Of a DNA stretch of 64,000 nucleotides, positions 1 to 9,119 are shown in pieces (within the stretch, counting starts at the first letter, position 1; the number at the start of each line of letters is the position of its first letter). This DNA is from an uncultured Succiniclasticum sp. (GTDB taxonomy: Bacteria > Bacillota > Negativicutes > Acidaminococcales > Acidaminococcaceae): the NCBI GenBank assembly GCA_902801365.1, contig CADCHY010000010.1:20293-84292 (forward strand), given 5' to 3'. The notes beneath the pieces are model-generated. The model had not been told where the DNA came from, searched no databases, and saw only the letters and a list, made by a program, of their open reading frames with translations. Made by a program: the position numbers and the translations under genes.

Positions 1-723
1 AGGAACCGCGGCAGCCACGATGCCTGCCCGGTTTGGATTTTCAGTAAAAGACGCAATCACAGCGGAAACAACTGCTGCCGTAACAAACTGGATGGCAGCC
101 AGTTCAACGGCGCTTGCCAGCTTTACAAAATAGTCACAGCACAAAATGTGTCCGCTGAACATCAGCGCGCAGATACAGACCAGAATATCGCCCCGGGTCA
201 GGCTGAAATCTTCTTTCACGCACAACAGATACATGCCGCCCACCCCCAGGAAAACGGCCAGCCACACCAGCCATGAATTTTTCTTTTTAAACAAGAGAAA
301 ACTCAGGATTGGCACCAGCAGCATGTACATGGCTGTGATAAATCCGGCCTTGCCGGCGGTCGTATACACTACCCCCATCTGCTGGAATACGCTGCCTGCT
401 GTTAAAAACAGGCCGCAGCAGATACCGCCCCTCCATGTCCGGCTCCACTGTGACTTACGTTCCCCTGCCTGCATTGGTGTATTCCCTTCCGTTCCGGGTA
501 CCGGCATTCCGGCAGCATTCCGCGACGAAACAGCCTTACTATTCCTCCGTCGCAGGCCGAAGGCCAGCGCACCCACCATCACCGCCGCCAGGGCCATACG
601 CGCCGCATTAAACGTTACCGGTTCGATGCTGTCCATGCCCACGCGCTGGAACACAAACGCCGTGCCCCAGATCATCGCCGTCAGCAACAGCAGCAGATTA
701 CCTAACATTTTTTTATCGTTCAT
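1..723 (-). CDS. EamA/DMT-family transporter, C-terminal part cut off by window edge
   Basis: Reading the minus strand from an ATG at 723 gives an open frame of 241 codons that runs off the left edge. The N-terminus (MNDKKMLGNLLLLLLTAMIWG) leads into a membrane segment typical of drug/metabolite transporters, with the family's WGTAFVFQ-like first helix. Several more hydrophobic segments follow (GICCGLFLTAGSVFQQMGVV, FITAMYMLLVPILSFLLF, LVWLAVFLGVGGMYLL). Residues about 60-95 form an unusually hydrophilic insert (RRRNSKAVSSRN..., rich in Gly, Arg and Ser) between helices. The inferred role is export or exchange of a small metabolite across the inner membrane; the substrate cannot be told. It lies downstream of the phosphoesterase gene on the same strand, 85 bases away. 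Confidence 0.8.
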   Translation of the reverse strand, partial: MNDKKMLGNLLLLLTAMIWGTAFVFQRVGMDSIEPVTFNAARMALAAVMVGALAFGLRRRNSKAVSSRNAAGMPVPGTEGNTPMQAGERKSQWSRTWRGGICCGLFLTAGSVFQQMGVVYTTAGKAGFITAMYMLLVPILSFLLFKKKNSWLVWLAVFLGVGGMYLLCVKEDFSLTRGDILVCICALMFSGHILCCDYFVKLASAVELAAIQFVTAAVVSAVIASFTENPNRAGIVAAAVP

Positions 724-808
724 CGTCTGTATTTCCGCTAAAGCACTTATAAAATAAGAAAACTAAAGAAATGATACTGCCCCGCCGGTATTATCATGCA
801 ACAGCCAT

Positions 809-1912
809 CTACTTTACTGTAATCACAACGATTTCCGGCGTGCTGCCGATACGCACCGGCGAACCCCACAGACCGTAACCGCAGGAAGCAACGCCAAGCA
901 TGCCGCCGAACTTTTTGCTGCCGTAATCCAGCAGATACATACGTTTTGTTACGAAATTAAGCGGAGCCTGCTGGCCCCCATGCGTGTGCCCTGCCATATA
1001 TAAATCGTAGCCGGCCTTCTCTGCTTCCAAAAAGCGCCGGGGCTGATGTTCCAACAGTATATTAGCCTTACCGGGGTCTGTTCCCGCAAGCTTTTCCAGA
1101 TACGGATTGCGCGGCTCGCTGCGAAAATCCTCCAGCCCGACCAGATGCACGCCGCAGGGCAGGTCCGCTACTTCGTCCACCAGCATATGGAAGCCAACGG
1201 AACGGAACAGTTCCAGTTCTTCCCGTACCCGGCCGCTGAAATGGTCGTGGTTTCCCAAAATCGCATAGACTCCGTATTTGCATTTTATATTCTGCAGCGG
1301 TTCATAGCTTTTCTCACGCAACACATACTCCAGGTCATTGTCCACCTGGTCGCCGCCAAAAAGAACCACATCTGCATTCTGGCGGTTAATAAGCTCTGTC
1401 AGTTCTGCCGCGTACTGCCGGCCAAACAGGGACCCCAGATGGATATCCGTCACCAGCACGATTTTCACCGGCCGTGGAAGATTCTTTCCGGTATCATGTT
1501 CCACTGCCCGTACAACAGGATGCAGGGCGTTCCAGCCGCCGTAAACAAGAATTGCCATTACAGCAACAAAAGCCGCTTTTGCATAAAGGGTGTATGCCTG
1601 TTGCCAGAAAGCCCCATTCCCCCCGAGCAACCCGACAATCCGCAATACCAGGTACAAAATACCCGCATAGGCAGAATAATGGAAAAAAGCCAGCCAGTAC
1701 CCGCCCAGAAAGGCAAAAGGCCTTATAAACCGGGGATCAACAGCAAGAGAAGGCCCCCATACGTTGACCGCGCAAAACAGCAACGGCAAACACAGAAAGA
1801 AACACAAAACAAAAGCGTGGTTTAAAAATGAAAAACCACGCCGGTACATCAGCCAATATAGTCCGGTCAGCAATACCCCGACCGCTGACCAAAAATAGAA
1901 AAATCTTCTCAT
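809..1912 (-). CDS. Membrane-anchored calcineurin-like metallophosphoesterase (YkuE/YaeI type)
   Basis: A 367-residue protein. Residues 1-130 hold about four hydrophobic membrane segments. The soluble part carries the dinuclear-metal phosphoesterase motifs in order: TDIHLG (Asp156, His158), GGDQVDND, GNHDH and GHTHGG. This is the arrangement of the YkuE-like family, whose members act on membrane lipid or nucleotide pyrophosphate substrates; the substrate here is unknown. The ATG at 1912 has a GAGGTG sequence about 14 bases upstream, rather far. It is downstream of codY on the same strand with a 53-base gap and only a weak hairpin between, so co-transcription is possible. Confidence 0.85.
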   Translation of the reverse strand: MRRFFYFWSAVGVLLTGLYWLMYRRGFSFLNHAFVLCFFLCLPLLFCAVNVWGPSLAVDPRFIRPFAFLGGYWLAFFHYSAYAGILYLVLRIVGLLGGNGAFWQQAYTLYAKAAFVAVMAILVYGGWNALHPVVRAVEHDTGKNLPRPVKIVLVTDIHLGSLFGRQYAAELTELINRQNADVVLFGGDQVDNDLEYVLREKSYEPLQNIKCKYGVYAILGNHDHFSGRVREELELFRSVGFHMLVDEVADLPCGVHLVGLEDFRSEPRNPYLEKLAGTDPGKANILLEHQPRRFLEAEKAGYDLYMAGHTHGGQQAPLNFVTKRMYLLDYGSKKFGGMLGVASCGYGLWGSPVRIGSTPEIVVITVK

Positions 1913-1965
1913 GGTCTACTGATCGTCACCTCTAAAAACTCTCAACGAGTTACAAGCAACATCCG

Positions 1966-2739
1966 TTAATTCTCCTGATTCCGGATTTCTTCCAGCAAAA
2001 ACTCATTTTTAACTCTAATATAAGTACCTTTCATTCCCAGTGATTTGGTTTCAATCAGATTCGCGCTTTCAAATTTGCGCAGCGCGTTCACGATGACGGA
2101 CCGGGTAATGCCAACCCTGTCGGCAATTTTTGACGCAACCAGAATGCCTTCTGTACCGTTCAGTTCTGCCAGAATGTTAACGATGGCTTCCCATTCGGAA
2201 AAAGAAAGCGTGGAGAAAGCAATCTGTACGCTGGCTTTCTTTTGCGCATTTTCTTTTATCTGAACCTCGCGTTCCCGCAGGATTTCCACGCCGATCACCG
2301 CTGCCGCGTATTCTGCCAGCAACAGGTCATCGTCATTAAAATCCCTGTCATACCGGGCCAGGATCAGGGTCGCAATGCGTTCGCCGTTACCATTGACCGG
2401 TACGATCGTAGTGCGCTTTTCCCCGTACATACACTTCTTTGTGTCAATAAACGAACACTTCTGTTCTTTGTGGCTGATATTGGAATTGGTTTCCGTTGTC
2501 TCCTTGACAAACTCCATGTACTTTTCCGGGAAACGCTGGTTCACCAGCACCATATCGCGCATCACGTCGCATTCAAACTCATCCAGCAGGCCGTAGCCCA
2601 TTATTTTCCCATCTATATCGATTACATAAACATTGCTGGAAATCAGGTTCCGCAGTAATAACGCAACCTCTTTGTACTTGACACGTTCCCCGTTCTGCAT
2701 CAGTCTGTTCAGAATACGGGCTTTTTCCAGTAATTTCAT
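1966..2739 (-). CDS. codY: GTP-sensing global transcriptional regulator CodY
   Basis: A 257-residue protein of normal CodY length. The N-terminal half is the GAF-like effector domain that binds branched-chain amino acids in the family. The C-terminal third is the winged helix, seen as ASKIADRVGITRSVIVNALR followed by the conserved FESANLIETKSLGMKGTYI segment. CodY represses or activates nutrient-stress genes according to GTP and branched-chain amino-acid levels. The ATG at 2739 has a good ribosome site (GGAGGTG). It is the last gene of the dprA-topA-trmFO-xerC cluster, 32 bases after xerC. The hslVU protease genes that commonly sit between xerC and codY are absent. Confidence 0.95.
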   Translation of the reverse strand: MKLLEKARILNRLMQNGERVKYKEVALLLRNLISSNVYVIDIDGKIMGYGLLDEFECDVMRDMVLVNQRFPEKYMEFVKETTETNSNISHKEQKCSFIDTKKCMYGEKRTTIVPVNGNGERIATLILARYDRDFNDDDLLLAEYAAAVIGVEILREREVQIKENAQKKASVQIAFSTLSFSEWEAIVNILAELNGTEGILVASKIADRVGITRSVIVNALRKFESANLIETKSLGMKGTYIRVKNEFLLEEIRNQEN

Positions 2740-2771
2740 TCACACACCTCCAAACTTAAAACCGTTTACGT

Positions 2772-3689
2772 TTACGCTCTGGGGAAATTTTTCTGATACA
2801 CTTTATTGATTCTCTCGTTGGTAATATGGGTATATATCTGGGTCGTAGACAGGCTTGCATGCCCTAACAGCTCCTGTACCGCACGCAAATCTGCTCCGTG
2901 TTCCAGTAAATGGGTAGCAAATGTATGACGAATCGTATGAGGACTGACGTTTTTCTGCAATGCCAGCTTCTGAACGTATTTATCCAGAATCCGGCGGACG
3001 CTCCGGTCCGTCAGGACTCCCCCCCGGTTATTTACAAACACATACTGATGCTCATCTACATGGTATTTGACCATCAGGGGAGACCTGCTTTGGGCATAAT
3101 AGCGGAGAAACGCATCTTTACAGGTATGCCCGATTGGCACGATGCGGTCCTTATTGCCTTTGCCATGTAACAGTACAAAAAGGCCGCTCAGATCCACGTC
3201 TGCCAGCCGCAGGCCTGCCAGTTCCGACACACGGCAGCCGGTGGCATACAGCATCTCCAGAACTGCCTGGTCACGCAATCCTAACGGGGTAGCATCAGGC
3301 AGGTCCAGCAGGGAATCGATTTCCGTTTCTTCCAGAAAAACCGGCAGTCTTTTATCCAGTTTCGGCGTACGGACCTTGGTAAAGGGATTCTGGCCCACGT
3401 ACTCTTCCCGCAGTAAAAACTTGTAGAAAGAACGCAGGGATGAAATCCGTCTGGCAATGGTTCGTCTTGCGTAGTTCTCATGATTGAGCCAGGCAAGATA
3501 GGAACGGATATGAATGACCTGAACCTCATTCCAGTTAAAGTCCGCTCCGGCTTTGGCAGCCATAAACTGTTCGAAATCAGATATATCCCTCCGATAATTC
3601 TCGCCGGTCAGCCTGGAGCCGTTCTTTTCAACCAATAAATAAGTATAAAATTTTTCAGCCCATTCTTTGCGCAACTCTGCTTGCGACAA
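2772..3689 (-). CDS. xerC: Tyrosine recombinase XerC (chromosome dimer resolution)
   Basis: Phage-integrase-type recombinase with an N-terminal SAM-like core-binding domain (to about residue 100) and a C-terminal catalytic domain. The catalytic set is visible: Arg in ATGCRVSEL, Lys in HGKGNKDR, HTIRHTFATH, the second His in LGHASLSTTQ, and the nucleophile Tyr in IYTHI. XerC-type enzymes resolve chromosome dimers at dif with a partner recombinase. The frame is open to a TTG at 3713, but I prefer the TTG at 3689 because AAGGGAG lies 8 bases upstream of it, giving 305 residues, the usual XerC length. The assignment rests on position next to codY; XerD is the alternative. Confidence 0.88.
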   Translation of the reverse strand: MSQAELRKEWAEKFYTYLLVEKNGSRLTGENYRRDISDFEQFMAAKAGADFNWNEVQVIHIRSYLAWLNHENYARRTIARRISSLRSFYKFLLREEYVGQNPFTKVRTPKLDKRLPVFLEETEIDSLLDLPDATPLGLRDQAVLEMLYATGCRVSELAGLRLADVDLSGLFVLLHGKGNKDRIVPIGHTCKDAFLRYYAQSRSPLMVKYHVDEHQYVFVNNRGGVLTDRSVRRILDKYVQKLALQKNVSPHTIRHTFATHLLEHGADLRAVQELLGHASLSTTQIYTHITNERINKVYQKNFPRA

Positions 3690-3734
3690 AAACTCCACTC
3701 CCTTAACAGCCAAAACAAATATAATAATATATGA

Positions 3735-3758
3735 TTGATTTTATAACTATAAAATCAA
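3735..3758. promoter_or_regulatory. 24-base palindrome just downstream of the xerC-codY promoter
   Basis: TTGATTTTATA, two central bases, then the exact reverse complement TATAAAATCAA. It starts about 8 bases past the minus-strand -10 box at 3767-3772, so it sits at the start of the transcript. It could be an operator or a 5' leader hairpin; there is no U-tract, so it is not a terminator. Confidence 0.6.
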
Positions 3759-3766
3759 CCGACTTT

Positions 3767-3795
3767 ATACTACCACGAGTTTAGAAAATAAGCAA
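3767..3795 (-). promoter_or_regulatory. Candidate sigma-A promoter for xerC-codY
   Basis: On the minus strand, TTGCTT (3790-3795), a 17-base spacer and TAGTAT (3767-3772). It lies in the 170-base AT-rich gap between trmFO and xerC, so xerC-codY can be expressed apart from the genes upstream. Confidence 0.55.
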
Positions 3796-3860
3796 ATTTA
3801 TTTTTTTGAATCAAAAGTAAATTTTTCGAATTTTCAAACACGGTGTTTTTTTAGAACAAC

Positions 3861-5228
3861 TCAAAGATTCTTAGCTTGTTCTTTGTTCCCCAGTTCAGAA
3901 CACCGGGTTGCCACCTGTTCAAATGCCTCCAGCGCCCTCTGGGCCAACATCTCGTTACGGAATCTTCTTTTGCGCACTCTTTTTTCCAGGGGTGGCATGA
4001 TGCCGTAATTCACATTCATAGGCTGGAAATCCGTAATGGCAGGATTACTGATATAATGGGCCAGCGCGCCCATGGCCGTAACCTCCGGAAAGTCTACAGC
4101 AGCCAGTCCCTGCAGCGCGCAGGCTGCCTGAATACCAACCATGAGACCAGAAGCAGCCGATTCCACATATCCTTCTACCCCTGTCATCTGTCCTGCAAAA
4201 TAGAATCTGGGGTTTGTCCGCAGGCGGAAATCCGCATTCAGCAGCCGGGGCGAATTCAGGTAAGTATTTTTGTGCATTACGCCGAAGCGTACAAATTCCG
4301 CATTTTCCAGACCGGGAATCATACGGAACACCCGTTTCTGTTCCGGCCATTTCAGATGGGTCTGGAAGCCAACCAGATTATACAGCGTGCCAGCTGCATT
4401 ATCCTGCCGCAGCTGTACGACCGCGTATGCTTCCTTCCCATTGCGGGGATCGCGGAGGCCGATGGGTTTCAGCGGGCCGAAACGCATGGTATCCTCACCC
4501 CGGTATGCCATCTCCTCAATAGGCATACAGCCTTCAAACACATTATGTTCAAAATCTTTGACTTCAGCAGTCTCCGCTGTTTTCAAAGCTTCATAAAACG
4601 CTAGATATTCTTCTTTTGTGTAAAAGGGACAGTTAAGATAAGCAGCTTCCCCTTTGTCATAACGGGAAGCGCGGTAAATAATATCGTAATCCAGAGAATC
4701 TCCTTCCACAATCGGCGCCGCTGCGTCAAAGAAATGCAGATACTCCGCCTTGATGATACGCTGGATTGCTTCACTCAGCGCCGGGGAAGTCAGGGGGCCG
4801 CTGGCAAAAATCACCAGGCCTTCCAGATTCTCCGGTTCTGTCACCTCTTCTTCCACCACCGTTACTAACGGATGTTCCCGGATAAAAGTTGTTATCGTTT
4901 TCGCAAACATGTCCCTGTCTACCGCCAGGGCGCCTCCTGCCGGAACCCGGTTGGCATCGGCAGCCTTCATAATTATGGAGTCCAGCCTGCGCATCTCTTC
5001 TTTCAGGAGACCTACTGCGTTTTCTACGTTGGCAGCCCGGAAAGAGTTGCTGCAAACCAGTTCCGCAAAGAATTCTGTTTTGTGTGCCGGGCTGGATTTG
5101 CCCGGGCGCATTTCATGCAGGATGACCGGTATGCCCCGGCGGACAAGCTGCCAGGTTGCTTCGCTGCCCGCGAGACCGGCCCCGATCACATGGACCGGCC
5201 GGCTCGAATTTATAAACTGTTCCATCAT
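3861..5228 (-). CDS. trmFO: tRNA (uracil-5-)-methyltransferase, folate/FAD-dependent
   Basis: A 455-residue flavoprotein with the Rossmann FAD motif at the N-terminus ([16 protein letters not shown]) and the TrmFO signatures [23 protein letters not shown] and [16 protein letters not shown]. The family makes 5-methyluridine at position 54 of tRNA, using methylene-tetrahydrofolate as carbon donor and reduced FAD. Two adjacent ATG codons (5228 and 5225) follow GGGGAG; the second has the better spacing. The gene sits between topA and xerC as is usual in Firmicutes. A 225-base gap with a GC-rich hairpin separates it from topA. Confidence 0.95.
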   Translation of the reverse strand: MMEQFINSSRPVHVIGAGLAGSEATWQLVRRGIPVILHEMRPGKSSPAHKTEFFAELVCSNSFRAANVENAVGLLKEEMRRLDSIIMKAADANRVPAGGALAVDRDMFAKTITTFIREHPLVTVVEEEVTEPENLEGLVIFASGPLTSPALSEAIQRIIKAEYLHFFDAAAPIVEGDSLDYDIIYRASRYDKGEAAYLNCPFYTKEEYLAFYEALKTAETAEVKDFEHNVFEGCMPIEEMAYRGEDTMRFGPLKPIGLRDPRNGKEAYAVVQLRQDNAAGTLYNLVGFQTHLKWPEQKRVFRMIPGLENAEFVRFGVMHKNTYLNSPRLLNADFRLRTNPRFYFAGQMTGVEGYVESAASGLMVGIQAACALQGLAAVDFPEVTAMGALAHYISNPAITDFQPMNVNYGIMPPLEKRVRKRRFRNEMLAQRALEAFEQVATRCSELGNKEQAKNL

Positions 5229-5315
5229 GTTCTCCCCGTCACAACTGAATTATGATATAAACCGCCGAAAACCTGTGTCCTGTGGTTTTATTCTGCGGTT
5301 TTTCTGAAAATGGAC

Positions 5316-5343
5316 AGGAGGATGGGTCGACTCTCATCCTCCT
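5316..5343 (-). other. Hairpin in the topA-trmFO gap that masks a ribosome-site-like sequence
   Basis: AGGAGGATG (5316-5324) pairs perfectly with CATCCTCCT (5335-5343) across a 10-base loop. On the minus strand it lies 110 bases after topA and about 90 bases before trmFO. The run after it (ATTTTC) is too weak for a convincing terminator. It may be an mRNA-stabilising or attenuating stem. Confidence 0.4.
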
Positions 5344-5453
5344 GCAGATTAAACCGCTTATTCAGTTATTTTAAAGACACAATACCGTCTGCTGCTGCAG
5401 ACTCTTTTAAACAATGTTTCGCGTACTTTACCAATACAGCAAAGCCGCACCAT

Positions 5454-7694
5454 TTATTCTTCCACTTTTTTTACAGCATTCCCGGCACTTTTTTTCCTGG
5501 AACCGGTTTTCTTTGCGCGTTTCTTTTTTGCCGTTTTTCTTTTCGCTGTTTTCTTTTCTGTATCCGCGGTTTCGCCCTCCATAAGCGAGGCCGTTGTCAC
5601 CTTTTTCCTGCGACCCACACGTTTAGGCGCGGCATTGGTGCATTCCGGATCAGAACAAAAATACTTTATCCTGCCATTGCCCTCTGTCCGCTCCAGCAAC
5701 TGCTTACCGCAAACCGGACAAGGTTTGTCGGTAGGTCTGTCCCAGGAAGTAAAACCGCATTCCGGATAATGTTCGCAACCATAGAAGACGCGGCCCGTTT
5801 TAGTCCGGCGCTGCGTCACCTCGCCGCCGCATTTGGGACAGGGCACACCGATTGTTACCAGCAGCGGTTTGGTATTATGACACTGGGGAAAACCCGAGCA
5901 GGCCTGGAACTTGCCGAAACGGCCTTCCCGGATGACCATGTCTTTGCCGCACAGTTCACATTTTTCACCGCTTAACTGCAACGGAGGCGGATCCTTGGGG
6001 ATCACCCGGTCCGCTTCTTCCAGCAGCTGTTCAAAAGGTTTGTAAAAATCGGCAAGTGTTTTTTCTTTTTCCACCTGATGGGCCGCTATCGCGTCCAGTT
6101 CGTTCTCCATACGGGCAGAGTACGGGATGTTGATGATGTCACCGAAATGACCCGTCAGCATATCCGCCACTTTGACCCCTAACTCCGTCGCCATAAGCTT
6201 TTTACCGTCCCGGACTACATAACCGCGGGTCTGGATTGTCTGGATAATAGGAGAGTACGTGGAAGGGCGTCCGATTCCCTCCTCTTCCATCTTCTTTACC
6301 AGGGAAGCTTCCGTATAATGAGCCGGGGGCTCGGTGAAATGTTGTTCGCCAGGCAGTACTTTATACAGGGTCAGGACAGTTCCGGATTTAATAAAGGGAA
6401 CCTCTGCCTGCTTCTCCGCGTTCAGATCTTTTTTATCCGCCAGGCGCAGATGACCGTCAAAGGTCAGGACAGAGCCTGTTGCTTTTAATTCATAGGCGCC
6501 GGCCCCGATGGTCAGCGCAGTCTGTTCAAATTCCGCCGGAGCCATCTGGCTGGCAACAGTCCGGTCCCAGATCAGTTTGTACAGACGGTACTGCTCTTTT
6601 GTCAGGAACGGCTCTATATCCTCCGGCTTTCTTTCGATGGAAGTGGGACGGATAGCTTCGTGAGCGTCCTGGGCATTGCTCTTATTACTGAACACATTGG
6701 GTTTTTCCGGACAGTATTTGTCGCCGAAATCCTGCTTTACCAGTTCGCGGACTGCGTCTACAGCCTCTGCTGCCAGACGGGTGGAGTCTGTTCTCATATA
6801 AGTAATAAGACCGGCAGAACTCTTGCCGATACTGATGCCTTCATACAGCTGCTGGGCCACCATCATGGTCCGGCGGGTCGTGAAGTTCAGCTTATGGGAA
6901 GCTTCCTGCTGGAGCGTGCTGGTCGTGAATGGCGGCAGCGCACGACGGGAAACTTTTTTTCGGAAGGCAGCTTCCACCTTATAGGCCGCCTGTTTCAGAT
7001 CGTTTTCCACGGCCAGCGCTTCCCGGGCGTTATGCATTTCCAGCTTATTGCCGTTCTTTTTGACAGCTTCCGCTTCAAACAAAGGAGATCCGGCTTCCTC
7101 ACGCAGCTTTGTCTTAATCGTCCAGAACTCTTCCGGAACAAATTCGGCTATTTGCTTATCGCGGTCAGCAATGATTTTTACCGCCACGGACTGCACACGG
7201 CCTGCGCTCAGGCCTTTGCGAACCTTGCGCCAGAGCAGCGGGCTCAGCTTATACCCTACCAGACGGTCAATAATGCGGCGGGTCTGCTGCGCATCCACCA
7301 TCGACATATTGATGGGACGGGGATGTTTCAGCGCCTCCTTAACCGCGCCGGAGGTAATCTCATGAAACTCTATCCGGCAGGGAGACTTATCATCCAGTCC
7401 CAGGATATGGGCCAGATGCCAGCTGATCGCTTCCCCTTCCCGGTCAGGGTCAGTTGCCAGATACACGTTATCCGCTTTGGCCGCTTCCGCTTTTAATTCC
7501 CGGATCAGATCCCCTTTGCCACGGATATTGATGTACTTCGGTGTAAAATCGTTCTCTACATCCACGCCCAGCGTGCTCTTGGGCAGGTCACGCAAGTGAC
7601 CCATAGATGCTTTTACTGCATAATTCTTACCTAAAAACCTGGTAATCGTCTTGGATTTAGTCGGTGATTCAACAATAATCAGATTCTTCTTCAT
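5454..7694 (-). CDS. topA: DNA topoisomerase I (type IA)
   Basis: A 746-residue enzyme that relaxes negative supercoils. The Toprim domain is at the N-terminus (LIIVESPTKSKT, acidic TDPDREGEA near residue 81-89). The active-site tyrosine is Tyr299 in GLITYMRTDS. Three C-terminal four-cysteine zinc ribbons follow, beginning CELCGK, CPKCGG and CPVCGK. The last 50 residues are a Lys/Arg/Ala-rich tail (AKRKTAKKKRAKKTG), likely for non-specific DNA binding. The frame is open upstream to 7706, but the sequence GGGAGGATAT directly precedes the ATG at 7694, which I take as the start. It follows dprA with a 106-base gap holding a terminator-like hairpin. Confidence 0.96.
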   Translation of the reverse strand: MKKNLIIVESPTKSKTITRFLGKNYAVKASMGHLRDLPKSTLGVDVENDFTPKYINIRGKGDLIRELKAEAAKADNVYLATDPDREGEAISWHLAHILGLDDKSPCRIEFHEITSGAVKEALKHPRPINMSMVDAQQTRRIIDRLVGYKLSPLLWRKVRKGLSAGRVQSVAVKIIADRDKQIAEFVPEEFWTIKTKLREEAGSPLFEAEAVKKNGNKLEMHNAREALAVENDLKQAAYKVEAAFRKKVSRRALPPFTTSTLQQEASHKLNFTTRRTMMVAQQLYEGISIGKSSAGLITYMRTDSTRLAAEAVDAVRELVKQDFGDKYCPEKPNVFSNKSNAQDAHEAIRPTSIERKPEDIEPFLTKEQYRLYKLIWDRTVASQMAPAEFEQTALTIGAGAYELKATGSVLTFDGHLRLADKKDLNAEKQAEVPFIKSGTVLTLYKVLPGEQHFTEPPAHYTEASLVKKMEEEGIGRPSTYSPIIQTIQTRGYVVRDGKKLMATELGVKVADMLTGHFGDIINIPYSARMENELDAIAAHQVEKEKTLADFYKPFEQLLEEADRVIPKDPPPLQLSGEKCELCGKDMVIREGRFGKFQACSGFPQCHNTKPLLVTIGVPCPKCGGEVTQRRTKTGRVFYGCEHYPECGFTSWDRPTDKPCPVCGKQLLERTEGNGRIKYFCSDPECTNAAPKRVGRRKKVTTASLMEGETADTEKKTAKRKTAKKKRAKKTGSRKKSAGNAVKKVEE

Positions 7695-7732
7695 ATATCC
7701 TCCCATAAAATGATTTGGGTAATTAATCGGTT

Positions 7733-7758
7733 CAAAAACAATCCGTGTGCTGACGGAT
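7733..7758 (-). terminator. Possible attenuator between dprA and topA
   Basis: On the minus strand ATCCGT (7753-7758), a 6-base loop and ACGGAT (7741-7746) are followed by TGTTTTTG. The 6-bp stem is short, so it probably lowers rather than blocks read-through from dprA into topA. Confidence 0.4.
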
Positions 7759-7800
7759 ACAACCGCCAGTCAGTACCGCTGATTAAAACGATCGGCGTAA

Positions 7801-8907
7801 TCAGACGAGAAAATACTGCTGTGCGGCATTCATCCCTACAAAGCCCTTCATCTGCAGTTCCAACAGCATGACGCTGGCCTCTCCAATGCCAAGACCGGCT
7901 GCTGCCACCAGTTGCTCCAGTGTCTGCGGCCCCCCGGTCAGCAGGTCCAGCATCTTCTGCTGCCCTCCGGAGCATTTGCCCGACGGCGCCGCGCCGTTAA
8001 GCCCCGCAAACAGATTGGAATGGACGCTTCCGCATAATTCCGGGAAGACCTCTTCCAGAACATCCTGCGGCCTATCAGCCAGACGCGCCCCTGCCTTGAT
8101 CAGCCGGTGAGGTCCGGCGCTTTTATCTGTAAATATGTTGCCGGGAACGCAGAACACTTCGCGCCCCTCATCCATGGCAAACTCAGCGGTGATCAGCGCG
8201 CCGCTCCGCTTCGCTGCCTGCACCAGCACAACACCCTGACAGATGCCGCTGATAATCCGGTTGCGCTCCGGAAAACGGAACCGGTCCGGTTGTGTTCCGG
8301 GCGGGTACTCGGAAACCAGCGCGCCGTTAGCTTCGATTTTTTCAAACAGTTTACGATTCTCCGGCGGGTAAACAACATCCGGGCTGCAGCCCAGTACCGC
8401 CACCGTTTTTCCCCCGCCCTGCAGCGCCCCTTCGTGGGAAGCTGTGTCGATGCCTTTCGCGCCCCCGCTGACAACGATCACCCCGGCTTCTGCCAGAGCC
8501 CTGCCAAAACAGGCCGCCGCTTTTTTGCCATAGGCGTCCGCCATACGGGAACCGGCCATGCCTATGCTGTACCGGCAATCCGGCAGTGTTCCTTTCACAT
8601 ACAAAACTGCCGGCGGACGAAGAATCTGCTTCAGACGTTCCGGATATGCGGAACTGACGACCGGAACAACCGAAATGTGCAACCGTTCACATTGTTCCTG
8701 CAGCATTTCCGGAAGCTTTCTGTTCTTCCTGTTGCTTTCAACAAATTTCGCAGTACGTTCCGGCGAAAGGATTCCCGTAGCAAGGATATCCGCTTCCTCC
8801 GCCCCATACAGATCCTGTGGGCTGCCAAAAGACCTGACCAGCGCAAGCAGCCGCGCCGCATCAACCCCTTTGGCAGCTCCCAGTGCAGCCCAGTAAAATT
8901 GATCCAT
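7801..8907 (-). CDS. dprA: DNA-processing protein A (RecA loader for incoming single-stranded DNA)
   Basis: A 368-residue DprA/Smf protein. The Rossmann-like core shows the family motifs GMAGSRMADAYG, VVSGGAKGIDTASHEGAL, GCSPDVVYPPEN and FPERNRIISGI. The C-terminal 70 residues form the small winged-helix domain (LLTGGPQTLEQLVAAAGLG). DprA protects and hands transforming DNA to RecA in competent bacteria. It is the first gene of the topA-trmFO-xerC-codY cluster. Pilus genes and a nuclease elsewhere in this window would fit a natural transformation pathway, but that is inference, because dprA is also kept in non-competent species. Confidence 0.95.
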   Translation of the reverse strand: MDQFYWAALGAAKGVDAARLLALVRSFGSPQDLYGAEEADILATGILSPERTAKFVESNRKNRKLPEMLQEQCERLHISVVPVVSSAYPERLKQILRPPAVLYVKGTLPDCRYSIGMAGSRMADAYGKKAAACFGRALAEAGVIVVSGGAKGIDTASHEGALQGGGKTVAVLGCSPDVVYPPENRKLFEKIEANGALVSEYPPGTQPDRFRFPERNRIISGICQGVVLVQAAKRSGALITAEFAMDEGREVFCVPGNIFTDKSAGPHRLIKAGARLADRPQDVLEEVFPELCGSVHSNLFAGLNGAAPSGKCSGGQQKMLDLLTGGPQTLEQLVAAAGLGIGEASVMLLELQMKGFVGMNAAQQYFLV

Positions 8908-8993
8908 TAAACCGCCTCTTTTCTGAAATTTGGGTGCCCTTTACATGAAATATTAAATTTTACAGTGTCACGAAAAATAAGGTTACTTTAATA

Positions 8994-9023
8994 TACATAG
9001 CACAACGGCTGGCATAAAGTCAA
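8994..9023 (-). promoter_or_regulatory. Candidate promoter for dprA
   Basis: Minus strand TTGACT (9018-9023), an 18-base spacer ending in TGC, and TATGTA (8994-8999), i.e. with an extended -10 TG. It lies 87 bases upstream of dprA in the 212-base gap after the glycosyltransferase gene. Confidence 0.55.
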
Positions 9024-9119
9024 TGTGTTTTTCATTTTTTCTTCATTAAATAGTAAAAAAATGTAAAATATACTGAAGGGAATATTGCCTCAGCAGGCCG
9101 GCAGGAACAGGGGCCGGAA

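Noticed and set aside
146..757. 203-codon open frame on the plus strand
   Set aside because: It mirrors the EamA gene on the minus strand, which has clear membrane helices and family motifs; the plus-strand product is Pro/Arg-rich with no motif.
1046..1825. 259-codon plus-strand frame
   Set aside because: Antisense shadow of the metallophosphoesterase, whose motifs are intact on minus.
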